Assembly (NCBI RefSeq): GCF_002159335.1
Contig: NZ_NFHP01000003.1
Span: 298,304-362,303, forward strand
Reading direction: 5' to 3'
DNA length: 64,000 nucleotides
DNA from: Collinsella sp. An7
Lineage (GTDB): Bacteria > Actinomycetota > Coriobacteriia > Coriobacteriales > Coriobacteriaceae
Shown: positions 10,583 to 17,960 of the stretch, in pieces
Layout of the letters: every line of letters begins with the position of its first letter
Position numbering within the stretch: the first letter of the stretch is position 1
The notes under the pieces: model-generated
What the model was told of the DNA's origin: nothing
The model's database searches: none
What the model saw: the letters and a program-made list of their open reading frames with translations, nothing else
Translations under genes and position numbers: made by a program

Positions 10583-10679
10583 ACCTTTCACCTACCTCTC
10601 GGGCACGCGAGCGTGCACCAGACGAACGACGGATCGAGCGCGGGGCCGGCGGACGGCTGAGCCGGAGCCGCTCCGAGCG

Positions 10680-11939
10680 CTAGATCAGGTCCTCCGCAGC
10701 GTCGATGGCATCCTGCTCGTGCACGCCGCAGAAGCGCGAACCCGGGCGGGCCTGGTTGCGGCACTGGACACCGTCCTCGCTCACATACTGGCAGCGCGCC
10801 GGCTCTTCGCCCTCATCGATGAGGCTCTCCTCGGGCTCCGGACGCGCGGGGATGTTGCGCAGGATGTCCGCGGCGAGCGACTCGCTCTTGATGTCGATGT
10901 GCCAGCCGGTGAGGCGGGCGGCGAGGCGGGCGTTCTGCCCCTCCTTGCCGATGGCGAGCGAGAGCTGGTCGTCGGGCACGATCACGCCGGCGTAGTTCTT
11001 CTCCTCGTCGATGAGCACGCGGGTGACCTTGGCCGGCGAGAGGGCGTTGGCCACGTAGCGCGACGGGTCGGCGTCCCAGAGGATAACGTCAACGCGCTCA
11101 CCGCGGAGCTCCGAGACAACGGTACGCACACGGCTGCCCTTGGGACCCACGCAGGCGCCCACCGGGTCGAGGCGCGGGTCGAGCGAGCGCACGGCCACCT
11201 TAGAGCGCTGACCGGGCTCGCGGGCAACGCTCATGACCTCGACGGTGCCCTCGTAGACCTCAGGAACCTCGAGCTCAAAGAGGCGACGGATGAGCATGGG
11301 GTGCGTACGACTGATGACAATGGGCGGACGCGAGTGCTCGCCGCGCACCGGCTGCACGGTGCTGTTGGGGTCGCGCACGTCGATGATAACGGCCTTGATA
11401 CGCTGGTTGTGCAGGTAGCGCTCGCCCGCCGGGCGCTCGTTGCGCTCGGTGGGGTTGCCGTCCTCGTCGTGATGACGGCGCAGGTCAAAGTGCGGAAGCT
11501 CGGCCTCGACGCCCTCGCGGATCTTGACGATCGTAAAGTCGGGGGTCGACTGCAGAACGGTACCGGTGATGATGTCGCCGATGCGGTCGGAGAACTCCTC
11601 AAAGATCTGCTGACGCGCGGAGTTGCGCACGATGGCGTTGATCTCCTCCTTGGCATGCTTTGCCGCGATGCGGCTCGTGTCCTTGGGAGTCACATCGCGC
11701 TTGGTGAACTCGGCGTACTCGTCGGTCTCCTCGTTGTAGGACTCCTCGACGGGCACGAGCTCATAGACGTAGACCTTGCCCGTGGCGCGGTCGATGGTGA
11801 CCTCGGCGCCAAAGGGCAGGTGCAGGATGTCGGTGTAGCTCTTGGCGAGCGACTCCTCCAGGCGATCGATCAGGTAGAGCTGGTCGATGTGCTTCTCCTG
11901 GCAGAGCTCCATGAGCGCTTCCATCATCTGGGATGCCAT
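10680..11939 (-). CDS. nusA: Transcription termination/antitermination factor NusA with C3H tail
   Basis: NusA (419 residues) binds RNA polymerase and modulates pausing, termination and antitermination. In order: N-terminal RNAP-binding domain (1-125), S1 domain beginning near '[15 protein letters not shown]', KH1 ('[20 protein letters not shown]') and KH2 ('[20 protein letters not shown]'). The start ATG 11939 has GGAAGGGAAG upstream and lies 2 nt after the rimP stop. After the KH domains the protein ends in an unusual 38-residue tail with C383, C393, C404 and H407, spaced C-x9-C-x10-C-x2-H, which resembles a small zinc-binding motif (see findings). The acidic AR repeats of proteobacterial NusA are absent. 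Confidence 0.95.
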   Translation of the reverse strand: MASQMMEALMELCQEKHIDQLYLIDRLEESLAKSYTDILHLPFGAEVTIDRATGKVYVYELVPVEESYNEETDEYAEFTKRDVTPKDTSRIAAKHAKEEINAIVRNSARQQIFEEFSDRIGDIITGTVLQSTPDFTIVKIREGVEAELPHFDLRRHHDEDGNPTERNERPAGERYLHNQRIKAVIIDVRDPNSTVQPVRGEHSRPPIVISRTHPMLIRRLFELEVPEVYEGTVEVMSVAREPGQRSKVAVRSLDPRLDPVGACVGPKGSRVRTVVSELRGERVDVILWDADPSRYVANALSPAKVTRVLIDEEKNYAGVIVPDDQLSLAIGKEGQNARLAARLTGWHIDIKSESLAADILRNIPARPEPEESLIDEGEEPARCQYVSEDGVQCRNQARPGSRFCGVHEQDAIDAAEDLI

Positions 11940-11941
11940 GT

Positions 11942-12436
11942 CTACTTCCCTTCCTTCTTGCCCTTGAAGTCGTAGACCGGCTTCAGGGTACACTTCTTAA
12001 CCTCGTCAAAGGAGATGGTCACCTGCTCGTCGCCCTCGAGCACAAGCGTGACGGCGGCGTCGTCCGCCGACTCGATACGCCCCTTGTAACGGCGGCGACC
12101 CTCGGTGGCGGTGGTGGTGAGCTCGACATCCTCGCCGACAAAACGGGCGAAGTCGCGCGGGCGGCGGAGCGGGCGCGCCATGCCGGCGCTAGACACCTCG
12201 AGGGTGTAGGAACCGCTCACGGGGTCGAGCGCCTCGATGGCGTCGGAGACCCAGCCGGTCTCGGCCGTGATCTGGTCGAGCGTAAAGGCCGAACCGTCGG
12301 CCCCCTCGATGCGCACCCGCACGCAGGGCGCCTTGGTAGCGCCGGTGAGCTCGACGTCGACGATGTCGACCCCGTGCTCTGCGGCGAGCTCCTCGAGCGC
12401 GTCAATGATGCGCTGCTCGGTCGGGCTCTTGACCAT
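11942..12436 (-). CDS. rimP: Ribosome maturation factor RimP
   Basis: RimP (164 residues), needed for 30S subunit maturation. The N-terminal alpha/beta domain ('GVDIVDVELTGATKAPCVRV') and the C-terminal SH3-like domain ('YTLEVSSAGMARPLRRPRDF') are evident. The start at ATG 12436 is supported by AAGGAGGGG seven bases upstream. It is the first gene of the rimP-nusA-infB-rbfA string and follows a promoter-like sequence and a leader hairpin. Confidence 0.93.
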   Translation of the reverse strand: MVKSPTEQRIIDALEELAAEHGVDIVDVELTGATKAPCVRVRIEGADGSAFTLDQITAETGWVSDAIEALDPVSGSYTLEVSSAGMARPLRRPRDFARFVGEDVELTTTATEGRRRYKGRIESADDAAVTLVLEGDEQVTISFDEVKKCTLKPVYDFKGKKEGK

Positions 12437-12456
12437 CAACCCCTCCTTCTCAAACA

Positions 12457-12490
12457 AGAAGGGAACAGGGCAAATGCCCCGCTCCCTTCT
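12457..12490 (-). promoter_or_regulatory. Leader hairpin (possible attenuator) before rimP
   Basis: On the minus-strand RNA a 15-bp stem (12476-12490 with 12457-12471) with an AUUU loop forms 20 nt before the rimP start. Two positions that are A/C mismatches on the plus strand become U-G pairs on the minus strand, which points to minus-strand RNA function. It is followed by a weak U-tract (UCUUGUUUG) and then directly by the Shine-Dalgarno, so it could act as a terminator or as a translation block. Confidence 0.5.
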
Positions 12491-12518
12491 CTACAACAAC
12501 GTCAATTACCAGCTACAG

Positions 12519-12547
12519 AGCTTAGCACAAGCGCAAATGGGTGTGAA
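12519..12547 (-). promoter_or_regulatory. Candidate promoter of the rimP-nusA-infB operon
   Basis: On the minus strand TTCACA (12542-12547) and TAAGCT (12519-12524) are separated by 17 nt. The -35 matches 5 of 6 consensus bases and the -10 matches 3 of 6. Transcription from here would give a leader of about 75 nt that contains the hairpin at 12457-12490. Confidence 0.4.
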
Positions 12548-12605
12548 GTGCGCCGATTCTCCACACTTCGTCCACGAACAGGCACGTGGTTAACTAGAGA
12601 AGCGA

Positions 12606-13001
12606 TCAGCTCCACCAGGTCGGCAGGAGGTCGGCCAGCCGAACGGTACAAAAGGTGTTGGCGTCGGCAAGAATCTCGATAGCGGCCGCATCTCCCCCGA
12701 GCTGCATCATGAGCTCGCGGCAGGCGCCACATGGCATGCCGACGCTGCCATCGGGCATGAGGACCACTAACCGCACGATATGGCCCTCCCCCTCAGTGAC
12801 CATGTGGGCTATGGCATTGCGCTCGGCACACATGCCAAGCGAGCAGGCAGTGTCGATGCAAACGCCCGAGAAGATGCTCCCCGACGACGTCTGCAGCGCA
12901 GCCGCGACGTCTCCCGCTTCGACAAGCTCTGACACCGCGCGTGGGTTCTGCACCCGTCTCGCTGCGCTGATAAGCTCGTCCCAAATTGTTGAAGTTTTCA
13001 T
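12606..13001 (-). CDS. Cytidine deaminase-family protein
   Basis: Cytidine/deoxycytidylate deaminase-fold protein of 131 residues, the usual length of tetrameric cytidine deaminases. The zinc motifs are 'CAERNAI' (catalytic glutamate) and 'PCGACRELM'. Expected to deaminate cytidine or deoxycytidine for pyrimidine salvage. The substrate could be another aminopyrimidine nucleoside, because blasticidin-S deaminases share this outline. The start ATG 13001 has GGGGATGG about 8 nt upstream; ATG codons four and six residues earlier are alternatives. It stands alone between rimP and leuS. Confidence 0.8.
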   Translation of the reverse strand: MKTSTIWDELISAARRVQNPRAVSELVEAGDVAAALQTSSGSIFSGVCIDTACSLGMCAERNAIAHMVTEGEGHIVRLVVLMPDGSVGMPCGACRELMMQLGGDAAAIEILADANTFCTVRLADLLPTWWS

Positions 13002-13140
13002 CGTTGTGACCATCCCCATGAGGCTCGAGCGCAGCGCGGCGCAAGGGTTTATCGAAACCTGAATATATCGACTGCAGTATGCGCGCTTTTGCATGCGGCA
13101 TCAAACGAGGATTCTCAGAGCAAAGCTAAAACACCTAACG

Positions 13141-13294
13141 CTGGTCAAAATCTGGAGAAATCAACGATTCCCACAGCCCACGCGAGGCATGCTGGGGGCA
13201 CGAAAGCCAATGGCCAACAAGAAACCGCAGGTCGGCACGCATGCATCCAAGCTAAACCCACAGACAATCGTTGATTTCTCCGGATTTTGACCAG
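13141..13294. repeat. 154-bp terminal-inverted-repeat element, copy 1
   Basis: The 438-bp gap between the cytidine deaminase gene and leuS contains no convincing gene. Within it, 13141-13169 and 13266-13294 are 29-bp inverted repeats with one mismatch; each outer end begins CTGGTCAAAATC. The same arms occur at 45879-46029 around a different interior, so this is a dispersed repeat, probably a miniature non-autonomous element. No transposase is encoded. Confidence 0.75.
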
Positions 13295-13365
13295 CAAGCG
13301 GTCCAGCCTGAGAAAAGCAGCCCCAATGCCCGCAATGATCAACCGTGTGGGCAACCGTAAACATG

Positions 13366-13405
13366 AAAAGGGGCGAAGGATGACCATCCGGCCGTCCTTC
13401 GCCCC
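13366..13405 (-). terminator. Intrinsic terminator of leuS
   Basis: Inverted repeat with 11 perfect pairs (13370-13380 with 13395-13405) and further imperfect pairing inside, followed on the minus strand by UUUU. It lies 36 nt past the leuS stop codon. Confidence 0.75.
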
Positions 13406-13440
13406 TTAAGCAACAAGGTTGCGGCTCAAGCGCGCAAGCG

Positions 13441-16032
13441 CTACTTGGCAACGATGTTGACGAGCTTGCCGGGCACGACGATGACCTTCATGACCGTCTT
13501 GCCCTCAACCCACTTGGACGCGCTCTCGAGTGCCGCGCGCTCAACCTCGTCTTTGGTGGCGTTGACCGAGACGTTGATGCGGCAGCGCACCTTGCCGAGC
13601 ACCTGAACGGCAATCTCGACCGTGTCGCTCGCGGCCTCGGCAACGTCAAACTCCGGCCAGGGGGCGGTGTACGCGCTGCCCTCGTTGCCGAGCGCCTCGT
13701 GCCAAAGCTCATCGGCCCAGAAGGGGCAGATGGGCGCAAGCGCGCTCACGATATCGGTCGCAACCAGGCGGCAGAGCGCCGCATCGCGCGACTCCGGCGC
13801 AGACTCGGTGGCGTTGAGATAGGCCGAGGCAGCGTTCACGAGCTGCATGATCGCCGAGATGGCGGTGTTGAACTGCTGACGGTCGAAGTCCTCCGTGCAC
13901 TTGGCGAGCGTGCGGTGGCGTTCGCGGTAGAGGGTGAGCGCCGCCTCATCGAGCGCACCCTTGTTGAGCACCGCCGCGGCATCGCCCGCGTTGACGAGCT
14001 GCCAGACGATACGCCAGGCGCGGCGGATAAAGCGGTTGGCACCCGCCACGGCCTCCTCGTCCCAGTCAAAGTCCTTCTCGGGCGGCGCGATAAAGAGGAT
14101 CGCGAGGCGCATGGTGTCGGCACCGTAGGGCTCGATCACGCTCGAAGGCGGCACAACGTTGCCCTTGGACTTGGACATGGTATCGCCGTTGGCGTCCTTG
14201 ACCATGCCCTGGCAGAGCAGGTTGGTAAAGGGCTCGTCCACGTCGAGCAACCCCAGGTCGCGCAGGGCCTTGGTAAAGAAGCGGCTGTAGAGGAGGTGCA
14301 GGATCGCATGCTCGATGCCACCGATGTAGTTGTCGACGGGCATCCAGCGATCGGCCGCCTCGCGGGAGAACGGCAGCGCTTCGTTGTGCGGATCGCAATA
14401 GCGCAGGTAGTACCAGCTGGAGCACGTAAAGGTGTCCATGGTGTCGGTCTCGCGGCGCGCCGGGCGACCGCACACCGGGCAGGTGGTCTCGTAGAACTCC
14501 TTGCACTCGGCGAGGGTCTCGCCGGCTCCCAGGTCGAGGTTGTCGGGGAGCGTCACGGGCAGCTGGTCCTCGGGCACCGGTACGATGCCGCAATGATCAC
14601 AGTGGACCGCGGGGATGGGGTTGCCCCAATAGCGCTGACGGGAGATGAGCCAGTCGCGCAGACGGAACTCGACCTTGCGGCGACCCGTGCCGGCAGCTTC
14701 GAGATCCGCGACGATCGCGGCCTCGGCCTCGGAGTGCTTGCCGCCGCGCATGCCGGTGTACTTACCGGACTGCACGAGCGTGCCCTCGGCGGTATGCGCC
14801 TCGGTCCAATCGACGGATTCCGCATGATAGGTATCGATCGACTCGCCCGTGGCCTCAACGGCGGCGCGATCCTCATCAGTTAGGATGATGGGAACGATGG
14901 GCAGGCCATATTTGCGTGCGAACTCAAAGTCGCGCTGGTCGCCGCACGGAACGGCCATGACCGCGCCGGTGCCGTAGTCGGAGACGATGTAGTCGGCGAC
15001 CCACACGGGCACCTTCGTGCCCGACACCGGGTTGACCACGTAGCGCCCCGTGAAGGCGCCATGCTTCTCCAGCGTGCCTTGAGCGCGCTCCACGGCCGAA
15101 ATCTTCTTGGCGCCCTCGATGACGGCCTTCACATCGCGCTCGTACGGCGTGCCGGCCACGAGGTCCATGAGTCCCTCGTATTCGGGAGCCAGCAGGAAGA
15201 AGGTGCACCCGAAGAGCGTGTCGGCGCGCGTGGTGAAGACGGTGATCTTGCCCTCGTCGCCCGCGATGGGCTCGCCCTCGGCGTCGCAGAGGGTAAAGTC
15301 GACCTCCGCACCCTCAGAGCGGCCGATCCAGTTGGCCTGCATCTGCTTGACGCGCTCGGGCCAGCCGGGAAGCTTGTCGAGGTCGTCCAAGAGCTCCTGG
15401 GCGTAGTCGGTGATCTTGAAGTACCACTGCTCGAGGTCACGCTTCTCGGGTTCGGAGCCGCAGCGCCAGCACTTGCCCTCGGTGACCTGCTCGTTGGCGA
15501 GCACGGTTTTGCAGGTGGGGCACCAGTTGACAGGACTCCTTTTGCGATAGACGAGCCCGCGCTCCCAGAGCTTCTCAAAGATCCACTGACCCCACTTGTA
15601 GTAATCGGGGTCGCAGGTCTTTACCAGGCGGTCCATATCGTAGGAGAAGCCCATGCGCCGCATGGTGGCAAGCGCTTGGTCCATGTTCTTGTACGTCCAC
15701 TCGGCAGCCTGCGTGTTGTGCTTGATGGCGGCGTTCTCGGCCGGCAGGCCAAACGCATCAAAGCCGATGGGATGCAGCACGTCAAAGCCGCGCATACGTG
15801 CCTGGCGCGCCATGGCGTCGCCGATGGTGTAGTTGCGCGCGTGACCCATGTGCAGGTCGCCCGAGGGGTACGGGAACATCTCGAGTACGTACTTCTTGGG
15901 CTTGCTGGGGTCGGTATCGACGGCAAAGAGGTTCTCCTCGTCCCAGATGCGCATCCACTTGGCCTCAATGGCCTGTGCATCATAGGCGGGAATCTCCCCG
16001 GGGGCGTGCTTGTGGTCGGCACAGTCGCACAT
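13441..16032 (-). CDS. leuS: Leucyl-tRNA synthetase
   Basis: LeuRS of 863 residues, a class I synthetase charging tRNA-Leu. The HIGH-type motif is '[19 protein letters not shown]' near residue 55, and the KMSKS motif '[11 protein letters not shown]' is near residue 618. The CP1 editing domain between them carries the threonine-rich/'[15 protein letters not shown]' region with its conserved aspartate-containing motif. Zinc-ligand-like pairs are seen in 'CPTCKTV' and 'CWRCGSE'. The ATG has AAAGGAG eight bases upstream. It is transcribed alone, from a promoter behind a very large leader hairpin. Confidence 0.97.
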   Translation of the reverse strand: MCDCADHKHAPGEIPAYDAQAIEAKWMRIWDEENLFAVDTDPSKPKKYVLEMFPYPSGDLHMGHARNYTIGDAMARQARMRGFDVLHPIGFDAFGLPAENAAIKHNTQAAEWTYKNMDQALATMRRMGFSYDMDRLVKTCDPDYYKWGQWIFEKLWERGLVYRKRSPVNWCPTCKTVLANEQVTEGKCWRCGSEPEKRDLEQWYFKITDYAQELLDDLDKLPGWPERVKQMQANWIGRSEGAEVDFTLCDAEGEPIAGDEGKITVFTTRADTLFGCTFFLLAPEYEGLMDLVAGTPYERDVKAVIEGAKKISAVERAQGTLEKHGAFTGRYVVNPVSGTKVPVWVADYIVSDYGTGAVMAVPCGDQRDFEFARKYGLPIVPIILTDEDRAAVEATGESIDTYHAESVDWTEAHTAEGTLVQSGKYTGMRGGKHSEAEAAIVADLEAAGTGRRKVEFRLRDWLISRQRYWGNPIPAVHCDHCGIVPVPEDQLPVTLPDNLDLGAGETLAECKEFYETTCPVCGRPARRETDTMDTFTCSSWYYLRYCDPHNEALPFSREAADRWMPVDNYIGGIEHAILHLLYSRFFTKALRDLGLLDVDEPFTNLLCQGMVKDANGDTMSKSKGNVVPPSSVIEPYGADTMRLAILFIAPPEKDFDWDEEAVAGANRFIRRAWRIVWQLVNAGDAAAVLNKGALDEAALTLYRERHRTLAKCTEDFDRQQFNTAISAIMQLVNAASAYLNATESAPESRDAALCRLVATDIVSALAPICPFWADELWHEALGNEGSAYTAPWPEFDVAEAASDTVEIAVQVLGKVRCRINVSVNATKDEVERAALESASKWVEGKTVMKVIVVPGKLVNIVAK

Positions 16033-16054
16033 GTGCTGCTCCTTTTACTGAGGG

Positions 16055-16165
16055 AGCGGGTTTCCCCTTCTCCTCCCCGCTGCGAACAGTCCTGACTCGC
16101 ACGGAGGCGCCACTGGCGCCTCCGGCTCGTGCGGAACTTGCGGGGAGGAGAAGGGGAAACCCGCT
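16055..16165 (-). promoter_or_regulatory. Giant leader hairpin upstream of leuS
   Basis: Perfect 26-bp inverted repeats at 16055-16080 and 16140-16165 enclose a 59-nt interior that itself contains a 10-bp near-palindrome (16103-16112 with 16114-16123). It ends about 22 nt before the leuS start, inside the predicted leader. No T-box consensus (GGUGGNACCGCG) was seen. It may be an RNA regulator or an inserted palindromic repeat. Confidence 0.6.
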
Positions 16166-16186
16166 GCCATAGTGGTAACGAGCTTG

Positions 16187-16215
16187 ATTCTAGCAAAAAC
16201 GCCATTGCAGGTGAA
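16187..16215 (-). promoter_or_regulatory. Candidate leuS promoter
   Basis: On the minus strand TTCACC (16210-16215), a 17-nt spacer and TAGAAT (16187-16192). The -10 is a 5/6 match. It would start the transcript near 16180, so the large hairpin would be in the leader. Confidence 0.5.
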
Positions 16216-16365
16216 CGTCGGGTCGAGCGCGTAACGAGAACGTGGCAAGGGCGAATATCGAAAATGCACGGTGCTTAGCAGGTCCGAGTGGGCACGAAAC
16301 GAAGGAACGTGTGAAAGTCCGGGGCTGCAGGCTCAGACTGCAAAACAGCGTTGAACGCCTGTGCC

Positions 16366-17511
16366 TTAGGCGCGACCTTCTAGCTGGAGGATGGTGTTGA
16401 CGTTGGCTATCTCCGTGTCGTTGAGCGGGGTCTTCATGCTGTCGAACTCCTCTGCCGTGTAGCGCGGCTCGTACCAGCTCGTTGACTCAAAATGCTGTTG
16501 CAGGCAGGAGTCGCCGAACATGCGGCCGTGGCGGGCAAAGATCTCGTTGCGGGCGATGAAGAGCTCGTCGCTCGTGAGGTCGGAAAGCTCGGTGGCCGTG
16601 TAGCGATGCGTGTCGCTGTCTGGCAAGATCCACTCGGCGGTATCGACGTCTGCGCCCTCCTCGGGGATGAAGGCGTGGTAGCCCATCGAGGCACTGCCGC
16701 GGTATCCGCTCTCGCCCGCGAGCGAGACCGAAAGGGTGCGGTCCTCGCCGAGCGTCTCAGCGTCTGCGACATAGGTGATCTGGCAGGCGCCCGTCGCCGG
16801 CTCGAAGGTAAAGCCCGTAATGGCAGGCTCCGAGGATTCGCCCGTCTCGTCGGTCTCGGTAAGGTGCACCGCATCGGCCGTGAGCGTGGGCAGTGCCGAG
16901 CCGTCGGAAGTCGAGAACGCGAGATTAGCCGTCACCGTGGGAAACGCCTCATCGGCAAGCGAGGTAAAGCGCATGTTGAGGCGTGGGAGCGACATATCCG
17001 CATCAGCCTTCTCGCTCTGGATGCGCTCCTCCGCGCGCGCCGCCACATCGGCGTCGACACCCGCGACCACCGCCATCGCGCCGAGGGCAAAGCCCCCGGC
17101 GATCACCACAAGCGCCACGAACGTGCCGAGCGCGACGGCGCAGCCCTGATGAGCGCTCCCCCACCGGACGACGCGCGTAAGCGGACCGCAGCGATCATCC
17201 GAGCGAGGCGTCGCGGCATCCGAAGCATCCGGCGAAGCGGGGCCTTCTGCTGCGTCTCGTGCATACGCGCCGTCGGCATGCCCCACAAGCGCATCCTCGA
17301 CAGGCACATGGGCCGCGGCAAGATCATCTGCAGCGAGCACCGTCGTCTCGTCAGCCGCGTGGTCCGTGCCAAACGCGCCCGTCGCGTCGCGCGCAGTCAC
17401 GGGCGCAGCGTCATCCCACAGCGTGCCGTCTTCGTCCGCGCCGGACTGCGGCGCAGCAGACGCTCCATCCCATCCGCCCGTGGCGGTATCCTCAAGCCCC
17501 TCGTGATCCAC
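16366..17511 (-). CDS. Single-pass membrane protein with C-terminal YARHG domain
   Basis: Protein of 381 residues with an acidic, low-complexity N terminus (1-118), one transmembrane helix (about 124-150, 'ALVVIAGGFALGAMAVVAG'), an extracytoplasmic middle part, and a C-terminal YARHG domain (about 305-370) with 'IARNEIFARHGRMFGDS'. YARHG domains are extracellular and of unknown biochemical function, often found in surface or peptidoglycan-associated proteins of Gram-positive bacteria. The domain family is clear; the role is not. The start is GTG with GGAAGGG about 9 nt upstream. It is monocistronic between leuS and a carbohydrate locus. Confidence 0.8.
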   Translation of the reverse strand: MDHEGLEDTATGGWDGASAAPQSGADEDGTLWDDAAPVTARDATGAFGTDHAADETTVLAADDLAAAHVPVEDALVGHADGAYARDAAEGPASPDASDAATPRSDDRCGPLTRVVRWGSAHQGCAVALGTFVALVVIAGGFALGAMAVVAGVDADVAARAEERIQSEKADADMSLPRLNMRFTSLADEAFPTVTANLAFSTSDGSALPTLTADAVHLTETDETGESSEPAITGFTFEPATGACQITYVADAETLGEDRTLSVSLAGESGYRGSASMGYHAFIPEEGADVDTAEWILPDSDTHRYTATELSDLTSDELFIARNEIFARHGRMFGDSCLQQHFESTSWYEPRYTAEEFDSMKTPLNDTEIANVNTILQLEGRA

Positions 17512-17806
17512 GGTCCATCACCCTTCCGCTCAGCAAGGGGGTACAGCCTTCTCCTGAGTATACGCAAGACCGCCCCGCGCACAACGGGGTGCACGGAGCG
17601 GTTTAACGGGCAGCGGGACCAGAAGCGCAGTGCCGCGCTGCAGAACGAAACAACAACAGACGCCGAGCAACAGGTTGTAACAACAAAGCACGATTGCGCC
17701 CTCTTATTGTTACAAACCGCCACCTGTTACCAACTGCCGCAGGGCGCACGCTGCTTTGCCCGTCGGGAAGCCGCGACCCGTTACCATGCTTCGACCCAAT
17801 CCACGC

Positions 17807-17872
17807 AGTTGATGCACATTGGTCCATGATGAGGCCGAATTCGGCTCCATCATAGACCAATGTGCATCAACT
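17807..17872. repeat. 66-bp near-perfect palindrome
   Basis: The 449-bp gap 17512-17960 has no credible gene. It holds a palindrome whose outer 18 bp (17807-17824 with 17855-17872) pair perfectly and whose pairing continues, with three non-Watson-Crick positions, right to a central GAATTC. There is therefore almost no loop. A looser ttgtaacaa/ttgttacaa inverted repeat lies to its left (about 17674-17718). It may act as terminator of one flanking gene or be a mobile palindromic unit. Confidence 0.7.
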
Positions 17873-17960
17873 GTAAGGAAGCGTCCTCCGGGAAGCACCG
17901 GCCGGCGCATTCGACACGCACCGGGCGTCCAAGGCGCGCAAGCTGGTAATCGGCGTTGCC

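Noticed and set aside
9125..10660. Leu/Gly-rich 511-codon frame on the plus strand opposite infB
   Set aside because: Composition reflects the complement of the Ala/Glu-rich IF-2 linker; no membrane topology or family match, so it is a shadow.
13089..13451. Short open frames around the repeat at 13141-13294
   Set aside because: They run through the inverted repeats on both strands, lack ribosome binding sites and give no recognisable protein.
16033..16300. T-box riboswitch before leuS
   Set aside because: No GGUGGNACCGCG-like motif and no specifier-loop arrangement was found; the large hairpin does not fit the T-box antiterminator.
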